Part shown: piece after piece, positions 42,669 to 51,050 of the stretch | Layout: each line of letters starts with the position of its first letter | How positions within the stretch are numbered: position 1 is the stretch's first letter | Source of the DNA: JBEEOW01 sp041191405 | Lineage (GTDB): Bacteria; Bacteroidota; Bacteroidia; Cytophagales; UBA9547 | Direction of reading: 5' to 3' | DNA length: 64,000 bases | Assembly (NCBI GenBank): GCA_041191405.1 | Contig: JBEEOW010000003.1 | Location: 62,001 to 126,000 of the forward strand | Translations under genes and position numbers: made by a program | The notes under the pieces: model-generated | Databases searched by the model: none | What the model was told of the DNA's origin: nothing | Seen by the model: only the letters and a program-made list of their open reading frames with translations

Positions 42669-43859
42669 ATGGCTAAAGAATCATTTGACAGGTCGAAACC
42701 TCACGTAAACATCGGTACTATTGGTCACGTTGACCACGGTAAAACTACTTTAACAGCAGCTATTACCAAAGTATTATCAAAACACGATCCATCTAACGTA
42801 GTTCGTGATTTCTCTTCTATTGACAATGCTCCAGAAGAAAGAGAAAGAGGTATTACTATTAATACTTCTCACGTTGAATATCAAACAACAACTCGTCACT
42901 ATGCACACGTTGACTGTCCTGGTCACGCGGATTATGTGAAAAACATGGTTACTGGTGCTGCTCAAATGGACGGTGCTATTCTTGTAGTTGCTGCTACTGA
43001 TGGTCCAATGCCACAAACTCGTGAGCACATTCTTCTTGCTCGTCAAGTAGGTGTTCCTCAATTAGTAGTTTTCATGAACAAAGTTGACTTAGTTGATGAT
43101 CCAGAGCTTTTAGAGCTTGTTGAAATGGAAATCAGAGAGCTTCTTTCTTTCTATAAATTTGATGGTGACAATATCCCTGTTATTCATGGTTCAGCTCTTG
43201 GTGGTTTGAACGATGATCCAAAATGGGTAGCTACTATCGACGCTTTAATGGATGCAGTTGATTCATGGATTCCACTTCCAGAGCGTTTAGTTGACCTTCC
43301 TTTCTTAATGCCAGTTGAGGACGTGTTCTCAATCACAGGTCGTGGTACTGTTGCTACAGGACGTATCGAGCGTGGTGTTATTAACGTAGGTGAGCAAGTT
43401 GACATCTTAGGTATGGGTGCTGAAGGTTTAAAATCTACATGTACTGGTGTTGAGATGTTCCGTAAACTTCTTGATAGAGGTGAAGCTGGAGACAACGTAG
43501 GTATCTTATTACGTGGTATTGACAAAGAGCAAATCCGTCGTGGTATGGTTATCTGTAAACCAGGTTCTGTTAAACCACACACTAAATTCAAAGCTGAGGT
43601 TTATGTTCTTTCTAAAGAAGAAGGTGGTCGTCACACTCCATTCTTTAACAAATATCGTCCACAATTCTACTTACGTACAACTGACGTAACTGGTGAAATC
43701 TTCTTAGCAGAAGGCGTTGAAATGGTTATGCCAGGTGATAACATCTCTGTTACAGTTGAGTTAATCAACCAAGTTGCTATGGAAAAAGGTTTACGTTTCG
43801 CTATCCGTGAAGGTGGTAGAACTGTAGGTGCTGGTCAAGTAACTGAAATTTTAGAGTAA
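42669..43859 (+). CDS. tuf: Elongation factor Tu
   Basis: EF-Tu delivers aminoacyl-tRNA to the ribosome as a GTP complex. The 396-residue protein has G1 GHVDHGKT (19-26), G3 DCPGHADYV, G4 NKVD and the RGITI switch I segment. Domains 2 and 3 are complete, ending GAGQVTEILE. Codons are of the highly expressed type. It is cotranscribed with the three upstream tRNAs and followed by a strong terminator, so it is separate from the tRNA-Trp-secE unit. Confidence 0.99.
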   Translation: MAKESFDRSKPHVNIGTIGHVDHGKTTLTAAITKVLSKHDPSNVVRDFSSIDNAPEERERGITINTSHVEYQTTTRHYAHVDCPGHADYVKNMVTGAAQMDGAILVVAATDGPMPQTREHILLARQVGVPQLVVFMNKVDLVDDPELLELVEMEIRELLSFYKFDGDNIPVIHGSALGGLNDDPKWVATIDALMDAVDSWIPLPERLVDLPFLMPVEDVFSITGRGTVATGRIERGVINVGEQVDILGMGAEGLKSTCTGVEMFRKLLDRGEAGDNVGILLRGIDKEQIRRGMVICKPGSVKPHTKFKAEVYVLSKEEGGRHTPFFNKYRPQFYLRTTDVTGEIFLAEGVEMVMPGDNISVTVELINQVAMEKGLRFAIREGGRTVGAGQVTEILE

Positions 43860-43882
43860 TTCTCTAAAATTAATAAATAATT

Positions 43883-43919
43883 AAAGCGAACTTGAATTTA
43901 TTTTCAAGTTCGCTTTTTT
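43883..43919 (+). terminator. Terminator of tuf
   Basis: Perfect 14-base stem (43883-43896 with 43903-43916) with a 6-base loop and T run. Confidence 0.95.
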
Positions 43920-43936
43920 ATCAATAAAAAAAATGC

Positions 43937-43944
43937 TACATTTG
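43937..43944 (+). promoter_or_regulatory. -7 element for tRNA-Trp-secE-nusG-ribosomal protein unit
   Basis: TACATTTG matches TAnnTTTG, 24 bases before tRNA-Trp and just after the tuf terminator. The -33 region is an A/T run without clear TTG. Confidence 0.65.
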
Positions 43945-43967
43945 TAGCCCTATCAATAAAAATATAC

Positions 43968-44039
43968 ACGGGAGTGGCTCAATGGTAGAGTAGTGGTCTC
44001 CAAAACCATTGGTTGGGAGTTCGAATCTCTCCTCCCGTG
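43968..44039 (+). tRNA. tRNA-Trp (CCA)
   Basis: Acceptor ACGGGAG pairs with CTCCCGT; anticodon stem GTGGT/ACCAT with loop CTCCAAA; T loop TTCGAAT; discriminator G. It precedes secE by 36 bases, the common tRNA-Trp-secE-nusG order. Confidence 0.97.
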
Positions 44040-44074
44040 CATTTATAAAGTTTTACTTTCTAAAAATAAAGTTT

Positions 44075-44266
44075 ATGAGCAAGTTAAAAGCTTACGTTCA
44101 AGATTCTTATGACGAAGTTGTTAATAAAGTTACTTGGCCAACTTATGCTGAACTTCAGCAAAGCGCTGTGCTTGTATTAGTAGCTTCATTAATATTTGCA
44201 TCAGTTGTCGCTGTCGTAGATTTAGGCTTGCAAAATGGCATGTCTTGGTTTTATCAATCCTTCTAA
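44075..44266 (+). CDS. secE: Preprotein translocase subunit SecE
   Basis: A 63-residue single-pass subunit of the SecYEG channel. An amphipathic N-terminal helix with VVNKVTWPTYAELQQSA, the conserved WP element, precedes one membrane helix (about 31-52). The open frame extends back into tRNA-Trp (44009), but MSKLKAYVQDSY at 44075 is the real start. nusG follows after 15 bases. Confidence 0.96.
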   Translation: MSKLKAYVQDSYDEVVNKVTWPTYAELQQSAVLVLVASLIFASVVAVVDLGLQNGMSWFYQSF

Positions 44267-44281
44267 AAATAATACTCTTTT

Positions 44282-44833
44282 ATGACAGAGCAAAAGTGGT
44301 ATGTAGTAAGGGCTGTAAGTGGTCAAGAAAAGAAAGTTAAAATGTATCTTGATAACGAAGTAATTCGTCAAGGTTTACAAGATTATATAACTCAAGTATT
44401 GATACCTACCGAAAAAGTGTATCAAATGAGAAATGGTAAGAAAAAAGTTAGAGAAAGAAGTTTCTTTCCTGGCTATATACTCATTTCTGCTGATTTGTCT
44501 CACGGCGAATCTAAACACACCATCACAAGTATTCCAGGTGTTCTTGGGTTCTTAAGTGATGGTATGAATTCAAAAGAACCAATACCTTTACGCCAATCGG
44601 AAGTAAATAGAATATTAGGTAGAGTTGAAGAAATTACTGAGGAAGAAGAAACTACAGAAACACAATATGTAGTTGGAGATACCGTAAAAGTAATGGACGG
44701 ACCATTTAATACATTTACTGGTTTAGTTGAAGAGGTATTAGAAGAGAAAAGGAAGCTTGTGGTTATGGTTAAGATCTTTGGTCGAAGCACGCCAGTTGAG
44801 CTGAATTATATACAAGTAGAAAAACAATCGTAG
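44282..44833 (+). CDS. nusG: Transcription antitermination factor NusG
   Basis: A 183-residue factor that binds RNA polymerase and couples it to Rho or ribosomal S10. The NGN domain shows KWYVVRAVSGQEKKVK and FFPGYILI, and the C-terminal KOW domain shows VGDTVKVMDGPFNTFTG and MVKIFGRSTPVEL. Length is normal. It is followed by rplK after 5 bases. Confidence 0.98.
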   Translation: MTEQKWYVVRAVSGQEKKVKMYLDNEVIRQGLQDYITQVLIPTEKVYQMRNGKKKVRERSFFPGYILISADLSHGESKHTITSIPGVLGFLSDGMNSKEPIPLRQSEVNRILGRVEEITEEEETTETQYVVGDTVKVMDGPFNTFTGLVEEVLEEKRKLVVMVKIFGRSTPVELNYIQVEKQS

Positions 44834-44838
44834 CAAAA

Positions 44839-45282
44839 ATGGCTAAGGAAATCACTGGTTATGTTAAGCTACAGGTAAAAGGAGGACAGGCGAATCCATC
44901 ACCACCAATCGGACCTGCTTTAGGTTCGAAAGGTTTGAACATCATGGAGTTCTGTAAACAGTTCAATGCACGTACCCAAGATAAAATGGGAATGGTATTG
45001 CCTGTGGTAATTACGGTTTATAATGACAAATCTTTTGATTTTGTTATTAAAACTCCACCTGCCCCAATTCTTTTACTTGAAGCAGTAAAATTAAAAAACG
45101 GTTCGGCTCAGCCAAATCGTAACAAAATTGCTTCTGTAACTTGGGAACAAGTACAACAAATTGCAGAAACAAAAATGCCAGATTTAAACTGTTTTACAGT
45201 TGAATCAGCAATGAAAATGGTAGCTGGTACTGCTAGAAGCATGGGTATCACTATCTCAGGCACAGCCCCTTGGTTGGCTTAA
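44839..45282 (+). CDS. rplK: Ribosomal protein L11
   Basis: L11 forms the GTPase-associated centre with 23S rRNA. The 147-residue protein starts MAKEITGYVKLQVKGGQANP, has the proline-rich SPPIGPALG and ends with the RNA-binding domain GTARSMGITISG. It lies 8 bases before the rplA ATG at 45291. Confidence 0.98.
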   Translation: MAKEITGYVKLQVKGGQANPSPPIGPALGSKGLNIMEFCKQFNARTQDKMGMVLPVVITVYNDKSFDFVIKTPPAPILLLEAVKLKNGSAQPNRNKIASVTWEQVQQIAETKMPDLNCFTVESAMKMVAGTARSMGITISGTAPWLA

Positions 45283-45290
45283 TAGAAATT

Positions 45291-45989
45291 ATGGCAAAAT
45301 TGACCAAAAAGCAAAAAGAGGCTCAGTCAAAATTTGACAGAACTCAAGAATATTCCCTTGGTGACGCCGCTGGAATATTAAAAACCATCACCTACACTAA
45401 ATTTGATGCATCAGTTGATATTGATGTAAGATTAGGAGTTGATCCAAAGAAAGCGGATCAAATGGTGAGAGGCGTTTCTACGTTACCACATGGTACAGGT
45501 AAAGATGTTAAAGTATTAGTACTTTGCACTCCTGATAAAGAGCAAGAAGCAAAAGATGCTGGTGCTGACTATGTGGGATTAGACGAATACATCGCTAAAA
45601 TCGAAAAAGGTTGGGTTGATGTAGACGTAATTATTACAATGCCTACTGTAATGGCTAAAGTTGGTAAATTAGGTCGTGTTTTAGGACCAAGAAACTTAAT
45701 GCCAAATCCTAAATCAGGAACTGTTACTTTAGAAGTTGGAAAAGCTGTGAAAGAAGTTAAACTTGGTAAAATCGACTTCAAAGTTGATAAAACAGGTATC
45801 GTTCACGCAAGTATTGGAAAAGTGTCATTCACTCCTGAGCAAATCAAAGAGAATGCAACAGAATTGATTAATACCTTAGCAAGATTGAAACCTTCTTCAG
45901 CTAAAGGTACTTACTTCAAATCTATTCACTTGTCTAGTACAATGAGTCCTAGTGTTGTAATTGATAAAAGTACGGTTTCCGGTATATAA
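45291..45989 (+). CDS. rplA: Ribosomal protein L1
   Basis: L1 builds the stalk at the E site and in many bacteria represses its own rplK-rplA mRNA. The 232-residue protein has the family segments KADQMVRGVSTLPHGTGK, GRVLGPRNLMPNPKSGTVT and a C-terminal SSAKGTYFKSIHLSSTMSP. The ATG at 45291 was chosen; the frame extends 7 codons upstream to 45270 inside rplK. rplJ follows after 2 bases. Confidence 0.97.
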   Translation: MAKLTKKQKEAQSKFDRTQEYSLGDAAGILKTITYTKFDASVDIDVRLGVDPKKADQMVRGVSTLPHGTGKDVKVLVLCTPDKEQEAKDAGADYVGLDEYIAKIEKGWVDVDVIITMPTVMAKVGKLGRVLGPRNLMPNPKSGTVTLEVGKAVKEVKLGKIDFKVDKTGIVHASIGKVSFTPEQIKENATELINTLARLKPSSAKGTYFKSIHLSSTMSPSVVIDKSTVSGI

Positions 45990-45991
45990 GA

Positions 45992-46531
45992 ATGACTAGA
46001 GACGAAAAAAGCGGCATCATTGACGAACTAAAAGATAAGTTTGCTGCCAACGCACATTACTACATTGCAGATGCGTCAGATCTGACTGTAGCACAAATAA
46101 ATGATTTCAGAAGACTTTGTTTCCAAAGTGGTGTTGAATATAGAGTTGCTAAAAATACTCTTATTCGTAAAGCTTTAGAAGCAAATGGTGTTGATACAAC
46201 TCCAATTGTAAGTTCGAAAGTTTTAAAAGGATTTTCTGGTGTAATCTTTTCTCAAGAATCAGGCAAGCTTCCTGCTGAAGTTCTTAAAAAGTTCAGAGCT
46301 TCTGCTAAACTTAAAGACCAAATGTTGTTGAAAGTTGCTTCTATTGATGGAGCATTATTCTTCGGCGACAATCAACTTGACATGTTATCTACTCTTAAAT
46401 CTCGTGAAGAGCTTATTGGAGATATCATTGGATTGTTACAATCTCCAGCGAAAAATGTTATCTCTGCTCTTTCGAGTGGTGGAAACAAATTGGCTGGTAT
46501 CATCAAAACTCTTTCTGAAAGAGAATCTTAA
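45992..46531 (+). CDS. rplJ: Ribosomal protein L10
   Basis: L10 anchors the L7/L12 dimers on the stalk. The 179-residue protein starts MTRDEKSGIIDELKDKF, has VEYRVAKNTLIRKALE and a C-terminal helix that holds L7/L12. It is separated from rplL by 37 bases and is part of the tRNA-Trp-to-rpoC unit. Confidence 0.97.
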   Translation: MTRDEKSGIIDELKDKFAANAHYYIADASDLTVAQINDFRRLCFQSGVEYRVAKNTLIRKALEANGVDTTPIVSSKVLKGFSGVIFSQESGKLPAEVLKKFRASAKLKDQMLLKVASIDGALFFGDNQLDMLSTLKSREELIGDIIGLLQSPAKNVISALSSGGNKLAGIIKTLSERES

Positions 46532-46568
46532 TTAACTTATTATTAACCCAATATAAAATATATATACA

Positions 46569-46946
46569 ATGGCGGATTTAAAAGCTTTTGCTGAACAACT
46601 TGTAAACCTTACTGTTAAAGAAGTTAACGAATTAGCAGCTATTTTAAAAGATGAATATGGTATTGAACCTGCTGCAGCTGCTGCTGTAGTTGTTGGTGGT
46701 GGTGCTTCAGCTGGTGGTGATGCTCCTGCTGAGAAATCTTCTTTCGACGTTATCTTAAAATCAGCTGGTGCTAACAAACTTGCTGTAGTTAAATTAGTTA
46801 AAGATTTAACTGGTCTTGGATTAAAAGAAGCTAAAGATTTAGTTGATGGTGCTCCAAAACCTCTTAAAGAAGGTGTTGCTAAAGACGAAGCTGAAGCATT
46901 GAAAAAACAACTTGACGAGGCTGGTGCTGAAGTTGAGATTAAGTAA
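46569..46946 (+). CDS. rplL: Ribosomal protein L7/L12
   Basis: The 125-residue stalk protein that recruits translational GTPases. N-terminal dimerisation helices (LKAFAEQLVNLTVKEVNELA), an alanine/glycine hinge (about 36-55) and the C-terminal domain with LVKDLTGLGLKEAKDLVDGA are clear. It is followed by a cluster of hairpins before rpoB, where partial termination is expected. Confidence 0.98.
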   Translation: MADLKAFAEQLVNLTVKEVNELAAILKDEYGIEPAAAAAVVVGGGASAGGDAPAEKSSFDVILKSAGANKLAVVKLVKDLTGLGLKEAKDLVDGAPKPLKEGVAKDEAEALKKQLDEAGAEVEIK

Positions 46947-46951
46947 TTATC

Positions 46952-47034
46952 GCTCCCAATTATAGGGAGCTACTTTATCTAAGGCCTGACTTGTATAAGT
47001 CAGGTCTTTTCCTGTTTATGCCTTTTTTGGCATT
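46952..47034 (+). promoter_or_regulatory. Three-hairpin rplL-rpoB intergenic region, probable attenuator
   Basis: Stem GCTCCC/GGGAGC (46952-46957 with 46965-46970), stem CCTGACTT/AAGTCAGG (46985-46992 with 46997-47004, loop GTAT) followed by TCTTTT, and ATGCC/GGCAT (47019-47023 with 47030-47034). The second resembles a weak terminator. Attenuation at this position, which sets the ratio of stalk protein to polymerase, is known in other bacteria. Confidence 0.7.
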
Positions 47035-47078
47035 TTCCTATTCAGGAATCTCTTAGTTTAACCCAAAAGTATACTGCT

Positions 47079-50000
47079 TTGTCAACTTCCACAATTACTG
47101 TAAGAAAAAGCTTTGCTTCTATAAATCAGGTTATTAAATACCCTGATTTTCTTGATTTGCAGATTAAATCTTTCCAAGATTTTTTTCAATTGGAAACTTC
47201 TGCAGAAAATAGAAATCAAGAAGGTTTGTATAAAGTATTCGCTGAGAACTTTCCAATTTCGGATTCTCGTGAAAACTTCGTACTAGAGTTTATTGATTAT
47301 CATGTTGATCCTCCTAAATATTCTGTAGATGAATCTATCGATAGAGGTTTAACATACTCTGTGCCTTTAAAGGCTAAGCTAAAATTGTCATGTAATGATG
47401 ATGATAATGAAGATTTCCAGACGATAGAACAAGAAGTGTTTTTAGGAAATATCCCATACATGACTGAGCGTGGCTCTTTTGTGATTAATGGTGCCGAAAG
47501 GGTAATTGTTTCTCAACTTCACCGTTCACCAGGTGTTTTCTTTGCTCAAAGTAAGCATACTAACGGTACTAAGCTATACTCTGCAAGAATTATTCCTTTT
47601 AAAGGATCATGGATTGAATTTGCTACTGACGTGAACAACGTTATGTTTGCTTATATCGACCGTAAAAAGAAATTCCCAGTTACTACTCTTTTAAGAGCGA
47701 TTGGTTATGGTACTGATAAAGAAATTCTAGATTTATTCGGTCTTTCTGAAGAAGTTCCTGCTACTAAAGTGGTACTTAAAAAAGCGGTTGGACGTCGTTT
47801 AGCTGCTAGGGTATTACGTACCTGGACTGAAGATTTCGTTGATGAAGATACTGGAGAGGTAGTTTCTATCGATAGAAATGAAATTCTTCTTGAGCGTGAT
47901 TCTATCATCAAAGAAGAAGATATTAATACTATTATTGATTCAGGAAGCAAATCTGTAATTCTTCACAGAGAAGATGTGAATATTGCTGATTATGCTATTA
48001 TATATAACACATTACAAAAAGATAACTCTAACTCAGAGAAAGAAGCGGTAGAGCAAATTTATCGTCAACTTCGTAACTCTGAAGCTCCAGATGAGCAAAC
48101 TGCTCGTGACGTTATTCATAACTTATTCTTTAGTGATAAACGTTATGATTTAGGAGAAGTTGGTCGTTATCGTATCAATAAAAAATTACAACAAGCAATT
48201 CCTTTTGAAGTAAGAGTACTTACTAATGAAGATATTGTTTCAATTGTAAAATACTTAATTGGTCTTATCAACTCTAAAGCTGTAGTTGATGATATAGACC
48301 ATTTAAGTAATAGACGTGTACGTACTGTTGGTGAGCAATTATATGCTCAATTTGGTGTAGGCTTAGCACGTATGGCTAGAACTATCAAAGAAAGAATGAA
48401 CGTAAGAGATAACGAGGAATTTAAGCCAGTTGACTTAATTAATGCTCGTACATTATCTTCTGTTATTAATTCATTCTTTGGAACAAACCAACTTTCTCAA
48501 TTTATGGATCAAACCAATCCTCTTGCGGAGATTACTCACAAAAGAAGGATGTCTGCTTTAGGACCTGGTGGTTTATCTAGAGAGCGTGCAGGTTTCGAGG
48601 TTCGTGACGTTCACTATACGCACTACGGTCGTTTGTGTACTATCGAAACTCCTGAAGGACCAAATATCGGTTTGATTTCATCTCTTTGTGTTCATGCTAA
48701 AGTGAACAGAATGGGCTTCATTGAAACTCCATATTTATCTGTTAAAGATGGTGTTGTAGATTTAGCATCTGGCGTTAAATTTTTAACTGCTGAAGAAGAG
48801 GATGAACAACATATCGCACAAGCAAATGCTAGATATGACGAGAAAGGTGTTCTTGCTAATGATAAAGTTAAAGCTAGATTTGAAGGTGACTTCCCTGTGG
48901 TTGAGCCTGATAAGATAACTTATATGGATATTGCTCCTAATCAAATTGTATCTGTTGCTGCTTCTCTTATTCCTTTCTTGGAGCATGATGATGCGAACCG
49001 TGCATTGATGGGATCAAACATGCAACGTCAAGCAGTGCCTTTATTACGTCCACAAGCTCCAATTGTTGGAACTGGATTAGAAGGTCGTGTAGCATTAGAT
49101 TCTCGTACTTTAATAGTTGCAGAAGGTGATGGTGTTATAGAGTTTGTAGATGCTAAGAAAATTATCGTAAGATATGACAGAACTGATGAGCAACGTTTAG
49201 TTAGTTTTGATGATGACTGTATCACTTACGAATTAATTAAATTTAGAAGAACGAACCAAGATACTTGTATTAACCACAAACCAATTGTTTTAACTGGACA
49301 AAGGGTAACTAAGGGGCAACCTTTAGTTGAAGGTTATGCAACAAACAATGGTGAGTTAGCATTAGGTCGTAATATGTTAGTGGCGTTCATGCCATGGCAA
49401 GGTTATAACTTTGAGGATGCTATCGTTATTTCTGAGAAAGTTGTAAGAGATGATATTTTCACTTCTATTCACATTGAAGAATTTGAATTAGAAGTAAGAG
49501 ATACAAAAAGAGGTGAAGAAGAATTAACTTCGGAGATTCCAAACGTAAGTGAGGAAGCTGTTAAAAACCTTGACTCAAATGGTATTATCAGAATTGGTGC
49601 TGAAATCAAAGAAGGTGATATTTTAATTGGTAAAATAACTCCAAAAGGTGAAACTGACCCAACTCCTGAAGAAAAACTTTTAAGAGCTATCTTTGGTGAC
49701 AAAGCAGGTGATGTTAAGGATGCTTCTATGAAAGCTCCACCATCATTAAGAGGTGTTGTAATTGAGACTAAATTATTCTCTCGTCCTAAAAAGGATAAAG
49801 AAGTAAGAGCAAAAGCTAAACGTCAAATTGAGCAACTAAAAGAAAAATATAGTGCTGATTTGTCTGCCTATAGAGAGAAGATGATTGACAAATTGACTTC
49901 ATTACTTGATGGTAAAACTTGCCAAGGTATTAAGCATAAATTTGGTGATGAAATTCTTGCTAAAGGAGTTAAATTTAGTAGAAAAAATATTAAAGAATCT

Positions 50001-50951
50001 CTTTTCCCTGATAAAAATGTTTACAGAGATGAGAGTAACTATAATGTACCTGAAGAGGTTAATTTAATTTCAGATTTATTATTAGAAAGTGCTACAGCTG
50101 ATCAAGATTTAAATAAATTGATTGTTGATTTAGTTAAAAACTATAATAAAACAAGAAATGAGATTACTGGTAAGTTTAAACGTGAGCGCTTTACTTTAGA
50201 GGTTGGAGATGAGTTACCAGCTGGTATTGTTCAGTTAGCTAAAGTTTATATTGCTAAAAAACGTAAATTAAAAGTAGGTGATAAAATGGCTGGTCGTCAC
50301 GGTAACAAAGGTGTTGTTGCTCGTATCGTTCGTCCAGAAGATATGCCTTTCTTAGAAGATGGTCATCCAGTTGATATCGTATTGAACCCATTGGGTGTAC
50401 CTTCAAGGATGAACATTGGTCAGATTTACGAAACTGTACTTGGATGGGCAGGATTAAAATTAGGTCGTAAATATGCTACTCCAATTTTCGACGGTGCTTC
50501 ACAAGCTGAAGTTGCTGCTGAATTAGAGGAAGCAGGTTTACCACATGTAGGACGTAGTTATTTGTATGATGGTTTATCAGGTGACAGATTTGAACAACCT
50601 GTAACTGTTGGAGTAATCTACATGCTTAAATTAGGTCACTTAGTTGACGATAAAATGCACGCAAGGTCAATCGGACCATACTCACTTATTACTCAACAAC
50701 CTCTTGGTGGTAAAGCACAATTTGGTGGTCAGCGTTTTGGAGAGATGGAGGTTTGGGCACTTGAGGCATTTGGTGCAGCTAATATCTTACAAGAAATTCT
50801 TACAATTAAATCAGATGATGTTGTGGGTAGAGCTAAGGCTTACGAAGCAATTGTTAAAGGTGAGAATTTACCAAAACCTAATATCCCAGAATCATTCAAT
50901 GTATTAGTTCACGAGTTAAGAGGTTTAGCTCTTGAAATTACATTAGACTAA
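47079..50951 (+). CDS. rpoB: RNA polymerase beta subunit
   Basis: The 1290-residue beta subunit. It begins STSTITVRKSFASI followed by YPDFLDLQIKSFQDFFQLE, the usual Bacteroidota N-terminus, and contains FFGTNQLSQFMDQTNPLAEI (rifampicin region), RDVHYTHYGRLCTIETPEGP, and MAGRHGNKGVV near the C-terminus. The only plausible start is TTG at 47079; the next in-frame Met is far inside. rpoC follows after 99 bases that contain a strong hairpin. Confidence 0.98.
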   Translation: MSTSTITVRKSFASINQVIKYPDFLDLQIKSFQDFFQLETSAENRNQEGLYKVFAENFPISDSRENFVLEFIDYHVDPPKYSVDESIDRGLTYSVPLKAKLKLSCNDDDNEDFQTIEQEVFLGNIPYMTERGSFVINGAERVIVSQLHRSPGVFFAQSKHTNGTKLYSARIIPFKGSWIEFATDVNNVMFAYIDRKKKFPVTTLLRAIGYGTDKEILDLFGLSEEVPATKVVLKKAVGRRLAARVLRTWTEDFVDEDTGEVVSIDRNEILLERDSIIKEEDINTIIDSGSKSVILHREDVNIADYAIIYNTLQKDNSNSEKEAVEQIYRQLRNSEAPDEQTARDVIHNLFFSDKRYDLGEVGRYRINKKLQQAIPFEVRVLTNEDIVSIVKYLIGLINSKAVVDDIDHLSNRRVRTVGEQLYAQFGVGLARMARTIKERMNVRDNEEFKPVDLINARTLSSVINSFFGTNQLSQFMDQTNPLAEITHKRRMSALGPGGLSRERAGFEVRDVHYTHYGRLCTIETPEGPNIGLISSLCVHAKVNRMGFIETPYLSVKDGVVDLASGVKFLTAEEEDEQHIAQANARYDEKGVLANDKVKARFEGDFPVVEPDKITYMDIAPNQIVSVAASLIPFLEHDDANRALMGSNMQRQAVPLLRPQAPIVGTGLEGRVALDSRTLIVAEGDGVIEFVDAKKIIVRYDRTDEQRLVSFDDDCITYELIKFRRTNQDTCINHKPIVLTGQRVTKGQPLVEGYATNNGELALGRNMLVAFMPWQGYNFEDAIVISEKVVRDDIFTSIHIEEFELEVRDTKRGEEELTSEIPNVSEEAVKNLDSNGIIRIGAEIKEGDILIGKITPKGETDPTPEEKLLRAIFGDKAGDVKDASMKAPPSLRGVVIETKLFSRPKKDKEVRAKAKRQIEQLKEKYSADLSAYREKMIDKLTSLLDGKTCQGIKHKFGDEILAKGVKFSRKNIKESLFPDKNVYRDESNYNVPEEVNLISDLLLESATADQDLNKLIVDLVKNYNKTRNEITGKFKRERFTLEVGDELPAGIVQLAKVYIAKKRKLKVGDKMAGRHGNKGVVARIVRPEDMPFLEDGHPVDIVLNPLGVPSRMNIGQIYETVLGWAGLKLGRKYATPIFDGASQAEVAAELEEAGLPHVGRSYLYDGLSGDRFEQPVTVGVIYMLKLGHLVDDKMHARSIGPYSLITQQPLGGKAQFGGQRFGEMEVWALEAFGAANILQEILTIKSDDVVGRAKAYEAIVKGENLPKPNIPESFNVLVHELRGLALEITLD

Positions 50952-50976
50952 TTTATATTAATATAAATTTATTATG

Positions 50977-51003
50977 CCAGAGTAGCCTTTTGGGTTACTC
51001 TGG
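50977..51003 (+). promoter_or_regulatory. Hairpin between rpoB and rpoC
   Basis: An 11-base stem (50977-50987 with 50993-51003, one G-T wobble) and a 5-base loop, CCAGAGTAGCC to GGTTACTCTGG, without a following T run. It may be an RNA processing or pausing site, since no terminator is expected here. Confidence 0.65.
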
Positions 51004-51050
51004 ATTTATTCGTTTAAACCCTTTGGCCGTAAATCTCTAAGAAGTACAGC

